A stretch of 64,000 nt of DNA from Candidatus Poribacteria bacterium (GTDB taxonomy: Bacteria > Poribacteria > WGA-4E > WGA-3G). Location of the stretch: the NCBI GenBank assembly GCA_028821605.1, contig JAPPFM010000027.1, positions 1 to 64,000 of the forward strand. Reading direction: 5' to 3'. The first letter of the stretch is position 1, and the number at the start of each line of letters is the position of its first letter. Position numbers and translations under genes: made by a program. Positions 1 through 7,621 of the stretch are shown one piece after another. The notes below the pieces were generated by a model, which had not been told where the DNA came from, ran no database searches, and saw only the letters and a program-made list of their open reading frames with translations.

Positions 1-45
1 TGCCGTTGTCGAGGAAGCACAAGCCCCTACCTTCAGGTAGTGGGT
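1..45 (+). mobile_element. Possible right end of an IS200/IS605 (TnpB-type) element
   Basis: The first bases hold a hairpin with arms CCCCTACCT and AGGTAGTGGG around position 26-46, inside an open frame that reads into the window from the left and stops at the TAA at about 46. IS200/IS605 elements typically finish with a short GC-rich subterminal hairpin overlapping the end of tnpB and the omega-RNA tail. The body of the element would lie left of the window, so this is inferred from shape only. No transposase motif is visible. Confidence 0.35.
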
Positions 46-198
46 AACATTGACAACTATGAAAACAGCAAGACCACGACAATACTGGGATGATTACGCA
101 TCCCGATTCAAACACCGAAGTTTGGCAGATTAGAAGCAAGGGGTACTTGGGGAAAACCACTGGCGTAGGACATAAGGACTAAACATTCCACCGAATCA
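46..198. other. Intergenic, no feature seen
   Basis: About 150 bases between the putative IS end and the stop codon of the first gene. Short reading frames here show no family signature, codon pattern or ribosome binding site. No strong promoter or terminator is visible. Confidence 0.5.
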
Positions 199-2307
199 TC
201 ATTGCTCGGTTTCTTCAGAAAGACGAAAGTTCGGTCCATCATCGGTTGATTGAATGCTAAAACCGCTCCAACCCCACCGTTTGTACTTACCTTTCCCACG
301 GGTATATATCACTTGTGTTAGGTGTTCATCCATAATCGTGATATTGTAACGCTTCTCAATTGTCTCATTTCCGACAGGAATCCGCAGTTGTTCAATTTGC
401 TTCTCACCACCCGCAATGAGGTTTATCTCTAACGGTTCAGAGTCGTTCGCACTGAAATAGCAGGTCGCTTCGTACGTTCCGTTCGGGAGTGCCACCCGGA
501 AAACCCCATCTTCCGTCCCCCAGATGCTATCCTCGTAGGGTTGTGGAGTTTCAGACTCATTTTCAAAATCTTCCCGTTCTGATTCTGTCAGCCAGCCGTA
601 TCGCCCATCGGTATAGACCGTATCTGCATGGACAGCAATGTACCCGGGTGCCGTCTGTCCATCGTCCGGTTGCAGATCAAAGGCAACGGCGGTTCCACCA
701 CCCCACATTTCGGCATCCGGTGCTGCGCGCTTACGGCGATAGAGTCGATTGTAGTCGTTAGAATCAATGAGTTCATACTCTTCCTCTAAACCGGCAACAT
801 CGTCATACTCTGTCCGCCAAATGATGGCGTAATCGGCAGGCAATTCTTTTTGTTTGTATTGCAGCGGAAAGTGATCCGTGTTCGCCTCATAGTTATCAAG
901 GTAACCGATTCCTTTATGCGTTGCCAATAGACACTCAATGTGTCCAAACGGTTCAACGTATTTCGGTTGAAAACCGAGCGAATCTGAAAAGCCGCCCCAC
1001 TCTCCGGGTTCGCTCGTGAGAATCGTGTCCTCCTCGTCCATACCCTCCAATGAGAGCGCGTTGGTGATGTCCCGATTGAGTAGCGCATAAGTGTGGACAT
1101 TGTAGCCGAGATGCCATAAGGACAATGCGATGATAATTCCCGCTACCGCATAGTTTGCGTAGCGATGCAGGTTGACAGCGAAGAACGGCAGCAACACGAG
1201 GAATATATACAGATGAAACCGATCATTTATCCAGCCACCACTGTAGCCTGACCACGGGGCTATGACATACATTGCAGTGATGAAAATTGCCATGAGCAGA
1301 AACCCATCCATCTGCGTCACAATGCGCATCCAAAGTCGTTCGCCAGTCTCTTTCCATTCCTCTGATTTGCGGAATTGATAACACTGCCAGATTCTATTGA
1401 TGACCGTAAGTACAAAGGCAATAGCAAAAAAGACTAACAACACCCGTCCGATAAGTACGTGATCGTCCCGAAAAGAGACCAAGGATTTCATCCCAAAGAA
1501 ATAGTCGTTTAACCACGCAAAACCCTTATGGTTACCATCCTCCCCGTGGGTGTTGGTAAGGTAGAAATAGTAGGAGAACAAGATAAAGTAAGCAGGGATA
1601 AGACTGCCTATGAAAGTCAGTGCAGGTTTAAGTTTCGTCAGCCCCTCCTTGAAACGTTGCGCCAGCGGTTGTGATGTCTCCTTATAACCCCACATCCCAC
1701 GCAGCGCATCATAGCCTGATGAGAAGAGAGCGAAGAACGTCAGGGATATAATCAGCAACGCATAAGAATGGTAGTGCGTGAGGTAAGTCGCCAGCAGCAG
1801 AACGTATATGACCACGATGTTGATCAATCCGAGTTTATCCTTGACTCTCCACCAATAGCCAAGCGTGAAGAAAAACAACGACATGCTGAGGACGAAATTG
1901 TAAAACCCCATGTGCAGCAGGTAGTTATAGGCGAAGAGAAACCCAAGCAGTCCGAAGACCATATTTCTCTTTTGGACACTGTTGAGGAAATACAACAGGG
2001 AGAGCGGCAGGAGACCGATACAGAGCGTCAGCACAATCTTTTCGCAAACCAGCGGGGGAAAGACATATAGCAGTAATACCAAGAGCGCGTGGGAGGTCCA
2101 GTTTGGGAAAACAGTTGCGTTCAGTTCATAGACTTCGCGTAAACGATAGTTTTCGTGTTTGTGGTATTCCTTCACAACATAAGCGTTATAGATATGACTT
2201 GCCCCATCCTGTGTCGGGAAATACTTGAAACCCCAAACCGGCAGAAGATGTATCACCATTAGCACAATCACCGTGACATATCCAACAGATAATAGACGCG
2301 TTTTCAT
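199..2307 (-). CDS. Multi-pass membrane protein (GT-C-like) with C-terminal beta-sandwich domain
   Basis: A 702-residue protein with about ten hydrophobic segments in the first 410 residues and a soluble C-terminal part. The first loop carries FPTQDGASHIYNAY, an acidic pair placed as in GT-C glycosyltransferases that use lipid-linked sugars; this assignment is an inference. Residues about 550-700 contain VAFDLQP...APGYIAVHADTVY and YGWLTE, then beta-rich sequence. That pattern resembles the small sugar-binding-like sandwich at the N-terminus of some polysaccharide lyases and rhamnogalacturonan acetylesterases. The chosen ATG at 2307 begins MKTRLLSV directly before the first membrane helix; an in-frame TTG lies 39 bases upstream. 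The gene stands alone. Function unknown; possible role in transferring or sensing surface glycans. Confidence 0.7.
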   Translation of the reverse strand: MKTRLLSVGYVTVIVLMVIHLLPVWGFKYFPTQDGASHIYNAYVVKEYHKHENYRLREVYELNATVFPNWTSHALLVLLLYVFPPLVCEKIVLTLCIGLLPLSLLYFLNSVQKRNMVFGLLGFLFAYNYLLHMGFYNFVLSMSLFFFTLGYWWRVKDKLGLINIVVIYVLLLATYLTHYHSYALLIISLTFFALFSSGYDALRGMWGYKETSQPLAQRFKEGLTKLKPALTFIGSLIPAYFILFSYYFYLTNTHGEDGNHKGFAWLNDYFFGMKSLVSFRDDHVLIGRVLLVFFAIAFVLTVINRIWQCYQFRKSEEWKETGERLWMRIVTQMDGFLLMAIFITAMYVIAPWSGYSGGWINDRFHLYIFLVLLPFFAVNLHRYANYAVAGIIIALSLWHLGYNVHTYALLNRDITNALSLEGMDEEDTILTSEPGEWGGFSDSLGFQPKYVEPFGHIECLLATHKGIGYLDNYEANTDHFPLQYKQKELPADYAIIWRTEYDDVAGLEEEYELIDSNDYNRLYRRKRAAPDAEMWGGGTAVAFDLQPDDGQTAPGYIAVHADTVYTDGRYGWLTESEREDFENESETPQPYEDSIWGTEDGVFRVALPNGTYEATCYFSANDSEPLEINLIAGGEKQIEQLRIPVGNETIEKRYNITIMDEHLTQVIYTRGKGKYKRWGWSGFSIQSTDDGPNFRLSEETEQ

Positions 2308-2540
2308 TACCCCTTTGACCTCATCAGTGTCCGTTTGTCTTTCCAATTCTACCCAAGCCCTATTCTAATAGATTTTCGTTTTTGTTTCAACACCTAACCG
2401 ACAACCGAAAACCGAGAACTAAACCACTATATTGGACTTGCTATCTATCCCAAATTATGATAGACTACTCTCAAGATTGGTATGTATGATGTTGAGAAAT
2501 GACTATACTACCACGACTTAAATGTTAACCGTTGTACCTC
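2308..2540. other. Divergent intergenic region
   Basis: About 230 AT-rich bases between a minus-strand gene and the plus-strand toxin-antitoxin-like pair, so it must hold promoters for both. It contains a short run resembling the dispersed ACCGACAACCGAAAACCG type of intergenic repeat near 2396-2420. No near-consensus promoter pair could be fixed by eye. Confidence 0.4.
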
Positions 2541-2828
2541 ATGCATATTATTACGCGAAAACGCCTAAACGAGTTTGCCCAGAAACATCGGAATACTCAA
2601 GCCTCGCTTGAACATTGGTATCGATTAATGAAACGAGGCAGCTTCCGATCATTTGCTGAACTGCGGACAGCGTTTCCTCATGCTGATCAAGTCGGAAAAC
2701 TAACGGTTTTCAACATTAGTGGCAACAAAGTCCGTCTTATTGCCGCAATACATTACAATCGCCAAAAAGTTTATATTCGTACAGTGCTAACACATGACGA
2801 GTATAGTAAAAGTAAATGGAGGAAATGA
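2541..2828 (+). CDS. HigB-like type II toxin-antitoxin endoribonuclease
   Basis: A 95-residue basic protein starting MHIITRKRLNEFAQKH. It continues with LEHWYRLMKRGSFRSFAELR, a core VGKLTVFNISGNKVRL, and IHYNRQKVYIRTVLTHDEY. This order of motifs is that of the HigB/RelE-like family (HigB_toxin, PF09907), whose members cleave mRNA on the ribosome and are held by a HigA antitoxin. Length is normal for the family and the gene looks whole. The ATG at 2541 is preferred to an in-frame TTG at 2532 because family members begin MHxI. It ends three bases before the next start, so the two are clearly one transcription unit. Confidence in family is high; activity is inferred. Confidence 0.88.
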   Translation: MHIITRKRLNEFAQKHRNTQASLEHWYRLMKRGSFRSFAELRTAFPHADQVGKLTVFNISGNKVRLIAAIHYNRQKVYIRTVLTHDEYSKSKWRK

Positions 2829-2831
2829 ACC

Positions 2832-3059
2832 ATGTTAACGGAAGTACAAACTGCTCAAAATGTGTGGCCAATGCTAACGGAGGTTGTATTTGTTCCCCAC
2901 GCAGAGAGCGAGTACCAACGGCTTACAGAGGTGTTAGACAATTTAATCGATGTCGTAGGTGAAGATGAAAATCATCCCTTAGCTTCATTGATGGAAGTTA
3001 TCGGTGTGTTGATAGAAAAATATGAAGACGAACATGTTCCAGAGTTGAGAGAAATATAG
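2832..3059 (+). CDS. Short HigA-like antitoxin candidate without HTH
   Basis: A 75-residue acidic protein directly after the HigB-like gene. The part VPHAESEYQRLTEVLDNL...LASLMEVIGVLIEKYEDEHV matches the N-terminal helical region of HigA-type antitoxins (COG5499-like), which usually ends in EKYExxHxPI and is then followed by a helix-turn-helix DNA-binding domain. Here the frame stops shortly after ELREI, so no DNA-binding domain is present. It may neutralise HigB by direct binding but is unlikely to autoregulate the promoter in the usual way. It is the only partner present. Family assignment rests on the helix motif and gene order. Confidence 0.75.
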   Translation: MLTEVQTAQNVWPMLTEVVFVPHAESEYQRLTEVLDNLIDVVGEDENHPLASLMEVIGVLIEKYEDEHVPELREI

Positions 3060-3075
3060 TCTATAGGTTGGGGCG

Positions 3076-3681
3076 ATGGAAATTCCGGGCATCCATATCA
3101 TTGGCGATGAATCACAGGCTGGCACTTATGTCTTGCGAATTCGACTTAAAGAAGATACCACATTACAATTCGGACGGTTCAAAAAAGGGAAATGGATTTC
3201 ACTACTTGCTGGTGATTATACCTATGTCGGTTCCGCGCTATCAGAAAAGGGTCCGACTTCACTGGCGCGGCGGCTCATTCGGCACGCAACGCGGAGCCGT
3301 GATAAACCACCACATATTATCCGGGAAAAGATGATACATCAATTCACCGAATGCGGTTTGGGGAGTGGAAATCTATTGCTAAGACAAGGAAAAACCTTGC
3401 ACTGGAATGTCGATTTTCTCTTAGATCTGCAATCGGCGGAAATTGTAAATATCTTTGCTATCCGTTCACCTGAACGTTTGGAAAACAGAATTGCCAAATG
3501 GCTTGAACGTGACCCACGGACAGATATTATCGAACAAGGTTTAGGCGCAAATGATGCACCGGGTACCACACACCTGTTACGCCTCCGGTCAGATGATATG
3601 GGGTGGATATTGCTCACTGACAATGCAATGGCTGTTCTGGGAGAAAACACCTTAAATCAAATGAACAATACTGAAAATTGA
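3076..3681 (+). CDS. GIY-YIG family protein, DUF123 / Uri-superfamily endonuclease type
   Basis: A 201-residue protein. Residues 16-60 give GTYVLRIRL and, about 30 residues later, GDYTYVGSAL followed by SLARRLIRH, the arrangement of the GIY-YIG nuclease fold as found in DUF123 (PF01986, COG1833). A second conserved motif, LHWNVDFLL near residue 107, is also typical of that family. Members are usually 120-150 residues, so about 50 extra C-terminal residues are present here. Biochemistry of DUF123 proteins is poorly known; DNA or RNA nicking is inferred from the fold. The start at 3076 follows GGGGCG shortly upstream. It lies between the HigBA-like pair and an aminopeptidase operon with no obvious functional link. 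Confidence 0.8.
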   Translation: MEIPGIHIIGDESQAGTYVLRIRLKEDTTLQFGRFKKGKWISLLAGDYTYVGSALSEKGPTSLARRLIRHATRSRDKPPHIIREKMIHQFTECGLGSGNLLLRQGKTLHWNVDFLLDLQSAEIVNIFAIRSPERLENRIAKWLERDPRTDIIEQGLGANDAPGTTHLLRLRSDDMGWILLTDNAMAVLGENTLNQMNNTEN

Positions 3682-3733
3682 AATCCGTTTTTGAATTTTT
3701 ACATACTCAACCACAATCATTTTCGAGGTAAAT

Positions 3734-4846
3734 ATGCACGACCCACGACTTGATAAACTTGCAAACGTTCTCACGACACATTCCACCAAAGTCCAACCCG
3801 GCGAATTTGTGCTCATAGAGGGCATTGACATTCCACAGGAGATGGTTATTGCTCTCATTCGAGCGGTTCGGAACGCTGGCGGGATTCCGCTCGTTGAACT
3901 CAAGCAGAACCGTATCCAACGTGAAATCATCCTTGGCGGAGACGATGCCGGCATAAAATTGATTGGTGAATACGAAATATATCGTATGGAGAAGGTACAA
4001 GCATACATCGGTATTCGTGGAAGTCATAATATCACAGAGATGTCTGATGTTCCGGCGGAGGCAATGCAACGTTATCAAAAGTATTGGATTCGGCCCCTCA
4101 ATGATATCCGCGTGCCACACACAAAATGGGTTGTCCTACGCTGGCCCTATCCAGCGATGGCGCAGCAGGCGCAGATGAGCACAGAAGCGTTCGAGGATTA
4201 CTATTTCGACGTTTGCACGCTTGACTACAGCCGAATGGAGCGCGCGATGGTTCCCCTCAAGTCCCTGATGGAGGAAACGGATGAAGTCCACATCCTCGGT
4301 GAAGGGACCGATTTGCGATTCAGTATCAAGGATATTCCCATTATTCCTTGCGCTGGCGAGAAGAATATCCCCGATGGTGAGTGTTTCACTGCCCCTGTAC
4401 GGGATTCCGTCAACGGCACTATACGTTTCAATACACCCACAATCTATCAGGGGACAACCTTTACGGACATCCGACTCCGCTTTGAAAATGGTAAAATCGT
4501 TGAGGCAACGGCGAATAACACTGAAAGGCTAAACGCCATCCTCGATACAGACGAGGGGGCACGCTATATCGGCGAGTTTGCTATTGCGTTCAACCCGTAT
4601 ATCATAAGTCCGATGCTTGATATTCTGTTCGATGAAAAGATCGCTGGATCGTTTCATTTCACACCCGGTCAGGCTTATGAGGAAGCGGATAACGGAGTCA
4701 GATCCGCTGTCCATTGGGATATGGTGATGATTCAGACACCAGAACACGGTGGTGGAGAAATGTCTTTTGACGGTCACCTTATTCGGAAAGATGGTCGCTT
4801 CGTCCATCCCGCGTTAGACGCGTTAAATCCAGAGAATTTGATATGA
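3734..4846 (+). CDS. M29-family metallo-aminopeptidase (AmpS/PepS/T type)
   Basis: A 370-residue cytoplasmic protein matching the thermophilic aminopeptidase family M29, which removes N-terminal residues from peptides using two metal ions. Visible landmarks are [12 protein letters not shown] near the N-terminus, [13 protein letters not shown] with the metal-binding glutamates around residue 210, EFAIAFNP near 285, [13 protein letters not shown] around 310, and SAVHWDMVM near 333. Length is close to the usual 370-410. The ATG at 3734 follows GAGGTAAAT. Its final ATGA overlaps the start of the methyltransferase gene by four bases, a sign of translational coupling. It probably recycles peptides; the link to the two downstream genes is unknown. 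Confidence 0.9.
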   Translation: MHDPRLDKLANVLTTHSTKVQPGEFVLIEGIDIPQEMVIALIRAVRNAGGIPLVELKQNRIQREIILGGDDAGIKLIGEYEIYRMEKVQAYIGIRGSHNITEMSDVPAEAMQRYQKYWIRPLNDIRVPHTKWVVLRWPYPAMAQQAQMSTEAFEDYYFDVCTLDYSRMERAMVPLKSLMEETDEVHILGEGTDLRFSIKDIPIIPCAGEKNIPDGECFTAPVRDSVNGTIRFNTPTIYQGTTFTDIRLRFENGKIVEATANNTERLNAILDTDEGARYIGEFAIAFNPYIISPMLDILFDEKIAGSFHFTPGQAYEEADNGVRSAVHWDMVMIQTPEHGGGEMSFDGHLIRKDGRFVHPALDALNPENLI

Positions 4847-5328
4847 GTAGAAAACAACACCCAGTATACGGCGATCCGCAGCGATTTGAAGCTGTCGCAG
4901 ATTTCATTGCCGCTCGATACGGCAATACAATCCACTGTATTGCCGATGTTGCAGGTGGCAAGGGAATATTAACGCGCCTTCTCACCAAAAAGAAAAACTT
5001 CGCATGCGAACTCATTGATCCGCGCCGTACAGTGCTCAAAGGCATTGAGCATCGTCCTGAACAGTTTGAACCTGAGATGGCAGACTACTATGACCTGTTG
5101 GTTGGACTCCATCCGGATGGCGCACTGCGCCAATTGGGGGAAGCAGCCCTGGTGCGTCCTGTCGTGATAATTCCGTGCTGTAATTTCTGGGATGAACAGC
5201 GTCGCGGACAGTATGAATTGTTGACGGCAATTGAGGACTTCTATCGGCAGCATTCGGTCCAATTTGAACGGATCGAGCTCGACTTCAAGGGACCGAAAAA
5301 TATCGCTATTGTGTCCGAACCGACTTGA
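4843..5328 (+). CDS. Class I SAM-dependent methyltransferase-like protein
   Basis: A 161-residue protein whose start ATG overlaps the aminopeptidase stop. It holds [15 protein letters not shown] (residues 30-45), a glycine-rich loop of the Rossmann methyltransferase fold. It also has [12 protein letters not shown] near 86 and [10 protein letters not shown] near 108. The LHxxGAL and PCC motifs are shared with methyltransferase domain 32-like proteins, some of which act on RNA. It lacks any extra substrate domain and the fold is close to minimal length. The substrate cannot be read from sequence. The next gene begins 50 bases after its end. Confidence 0.75.
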   Translation: MSRKQHPVYGDPQRFEAVADFIAARYGNTIHCIADVAGGKGILTRLLTKKKNFACELIDPRRTVLKGIEHRPEQFEPEMADYYDLLVGLHPDGALRQLGEAALVRPVVIIPCCNFWDEQRRGQYELLTAIEDFYRQHSVQFERIELDFKGPKNIAIVSEPT

Positions 5329-5378
5329 ATCTTGAAGCAGATACTGATGCCAATGTTCTTGTAACTACAATTCAATTT

Positions 5379-5996
5379 ATGAGAAAATGGATTCTCACGG
5401 CAATCGGAATCAGCCTCTCGCTTGCATTGGGATACCTCTTTCTTGAAGGCAGCCGCTATAGCCAGTTGATCGGTTTTTTCGGGTATATGAGTGTTGCCTG
5501 CACACTGATCCCGTTGCCGACCCCGCCGTACGTCATCGCACTCGGAAAGGTCTTTCATCCGGGCATCGTTGCCCTCACTGGCGCGATTGGAAATTGCATT
5601 GCCGCATTTGTGGAGTACCAGTTGCTGCTGTGGATATTTTCAAAAACTGAACTCCAGCAGCGGGTCGAAACCAACCGCATCTTCCAACGGTTTTCCTACT
5701 ATTTTCGTCGTATGGCGTTCGTATGCTTAGTTTTTACTGGGTTCACACCGATTCCCTTTGAACCTTTTCGATTTGCCGCGATTCTGGTACGCTACAATCT
5801 GCCCCTGTACCTCTTAGCCGTTTTGGTCGGACGTTTCCCGCGCTACTATCTTATTGCCCTCATCGGAGACCAATTCCAGATTCCAACGCGCTATCTAATC
5901 ATCCTTCTCATCATCTTGCTCGTCATTCCTATAATCGGAATGTTGATCAAGCGTAACACATCAGGCGACAATGAGAAATCGACAACTGGAAACTGA
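5379..5996 (+). CDS. VTT-domain (DedA/SNARE-associated) membrane protein
   Basis: A 205-residue integral membrane protein with about five hydrophobic stretches. LIPLPTPPYVIALGKVFHPG near residue 40 and FTGFTPIPFEPFRFAAI near 118, then GRFPRYYLIALIGD near 148, are the re-entrant loop motifs of the VTT/DedA family. Members of that family move lipids or affect membrane potential and polyprenyl-phosphate recycling. The ATG at 5379 is preferred to a TTG overlapping the preceding stop because it begins MRKWILTAIG right at the first helix. It is the third gene of the unit with the aminopeptidase and methyltransferase. Substrate unknown. Confidence 0.85.
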   Translation: MRKWILTAIGISLSLALGYLFLEGSRYSQLIGFFGYMSVACTLIPLPTPPYVIALGKVFHPGIVALTGAIGNCIAAFVEYQLLLWIFSKTELQQRVETNRIFQRFSYYFRRMAFVCLVFTGFTPIPFEPFRFAAILVRYNLPLYLLAVLVGRFPRYYLIALIGDQFQIPTRYLIILLIILLVIPIIGMLIKRNTSGDNEKSTTGN

Positions 5997-6004
5997 ATTC
6001 CTTG

Positions 6005-6033
6005 TTGTCGTTTTCTTGATATTCGACTATACT
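6005..6033 (+). promoter_or_regulatory. Possible sigma70-type promoter for the sulfatase gene
   Basis: TTGTCG at 6005-6010 and TATACT at 6028-6033 are separated by 17 bases, 66 bases before the sulfatase ATG. The -10 matches five of six consensus positions, the -35 three to four. A block TAACGTGAGTTTGATA at 6034-6049 follows, and recurs upstream of the rhamnose isomerase gene. Confidence 0.45.
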
Positions 6034-6098
6034 TAACGTGAGTTTGATATAAATCAGGGTAACGCAATCTTAATTCAAATAACTAAAAAAGGGATAAC

Positions 6099-7535
6099 AT
6101 GGCACAACAACCCAATATACTCTTTCTTCTTACTGACCAGCAACGTTTCGATTCTCTGGGCTGTAACGGTGCTCCTGTCTGCAAAACACCTGCCGTTGAC
6201 GAAATCGCCGCAACAGGCATGCGATTCACGAACGCCTATACCCCGATCGCACTCTGCTCACCCGCACGCGGGTCGCTGCTCACTGGACTCTATCCCCACA
6301 ATCACGGGCAACTCTCAAACATGGGGAATTTCAACGGTGTGTTCGCAAACCAGATTCTTGACAAACCGGCATATCCAAAACTCCTAAGTGCAGCGGGTTA
6401 TCAGGTCAGTTGTATCGGTAAATGGCACCTTGCCAAGCAAGGTGACACCGAGTTCTGGGGCTACGACAAATGGCACCCTTATAATGAGTGGCATCAGTGG
6501 CTCCGCGACGACGGAATTGACTTCCGAATTGATAGGGATGCTGTCCAACCCTTTGAGTGGGGTGGCGAGGCACCCTTCTATGGAAGACTTCCGCTCCCCG
6601 TTGAACGGACGATGGAAGCGTGGACCGCCGATAAAACGATCGAACTAATCAACAACTATACGGATTCCGAGCAACCCTTTATGATTGCCGCGAATTTCTT
6701 CGGACCGCATTTCCCGTATGCCGTACCAGCTCCTTACGACACGATGTACGATCCTGACACCGTTGAACGGTGGGGAAATTTTGATGAGCAATTCATCAAC
6801 AAACCCCTCATCCAGCAGAAGGAGATGCTCCGGTGGAACGCCAGCCATTTGACATGGCACGATTGGCAGAAGGTCATTGCCACCTATTGGGGGTTCTGCA
6901 CCTTCATTGACGACCAAGTTCGGCGGATTTTGGACTGCCTTGAGGAGAACGGTTTGGCGGAAAATACCGTCGTTATCTTTTCAACCGACCACGGCGATAT
7001 GCTCGGCAGCCATCGGCTTTTCAACAAAGGGTTCCACATGTACGAGGAAACACACCATATTCCGCTCGTGATCCGCTGGCCCGGTGGAACACCACAAGGA
7101 ACGACGTGTGATGAGTTTGTGAACCTTGTAGACCTCATGCCAACGTTTTTGGAACTCGGTGGTGCAGCGATGCCCGATAATCTTGACGGCAGGTCGATTG
7201 TGCCGCTGTTGCAAGGAGAAGACGTAGAGGATTGGCCCGATGACGTGTTCGCGGAATTTCACGGGTATGAACCGACGCTTGCCTCTGTCAGGATGGTACG
7301 GACAGATTCATGGAAGTACGTCTACAATCCCTACAGTGAGGACGAACTCTACGACATGAGAAGCGACCCACACGAACTCCATAATTTAGCGGGACACTTA
7401 GGCTACAAGCATGTGCTCCGCCGTATGAAAGCACGTATGGTTGATCGCTTGCGTGAAACAAAAGACAACATTGTTATGGAAGGTGGGTGGCAGAGCAATT
7501 CGTTTGATCTGCTTGTTTCGGAACGGGAACGGTAG
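6099..7535 (+). CDS. Type I sulfatase (formylglycine-dependent)
   Basis: A 478-residue arylsulfatase-family hydrolase that removes sulfate esters, probably from sulfated polysaccharide fragments. NILFLLTDQQRFD at residues 6-18 supplies a metal-binding Asp. CSPARGSLLTG beginning at Cys53 is the signature around the cysteine that is converted to formylglycine by FGE. FSTDHGDMLGSH near residue 294 gives the second Asp-His pair, and KGFHMYEETHHIPLVIRWPG is a further family block. The C-terminus DELYDMRSDPHELHNLA is the usual end motif. No signal peptide is visible, so it may act in the cytoplasm after import. The start follows AAAAGGGATAAC. Specific substrate cannot be told. Confidence 0.93.
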   Translation: MAQQPNILFLLTDQQRFDSLGCNGAPVCKTPAVDEIAATGMRFTNAYTPIALCSPARGSLLTGLYPHNHGQLSNMGNFNGVFANQILDKPAYPKLLSAAGYQVSCIGKWHLAKQGDTEFWGYDKWHPYNEWHQWLRDDGIDFRIDRDAVQPFEWGGEAPFYGRLPLPVERTMEAWTADKTIELINNYTDSEQPFMIAANFFGPHFPYAVPAPYDTMYDPDTVERWGNFDEQFINKPLIQQKEMLRWNASHLTWHDWQKVIATYWGFCTFIDDQVRRILDCLEENGLAENTVVIFSTDHGDMLGSHRLFNKGFHMYEETHHIPLVIRWPGGTPQGTTCDEFVNLVDLMPTFLELGGAAMPDNLDGRSIVPLLQGEDVEDWPDDVFAEFHGYEPTLASVRMVRTDSWKYVYNPYSEDELYDMRSDPHELHNLAGHLGYKHVLRRMKARMVDRLRETKDNIVMEGGWQSNSFDLLVSERER

Positions 7536-7556
7536 GTCTTGCACAGAAACGCAGAT

Positions 7557-7585
7557 TTGAAAAAAATAGAAAAATGTGATAATAT
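7557..7585 (+). promoter_or_regulatory. Possible promoter for the phosphohexomutase gene
   Basis: TTGAAA at 7557-7562 and TAATAT at 7580-7585 with a 17-base spacer, in an A-rich stretch. Transcription would start about 30 bases before the ATG at 7622, which is preceded by AGGAGGG. Confidence 0.45.
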
Positions 7586-7621
7586 GTCTATCAAATTCCT
7601 ATCCTCGCCAGGAGGGCGTTG

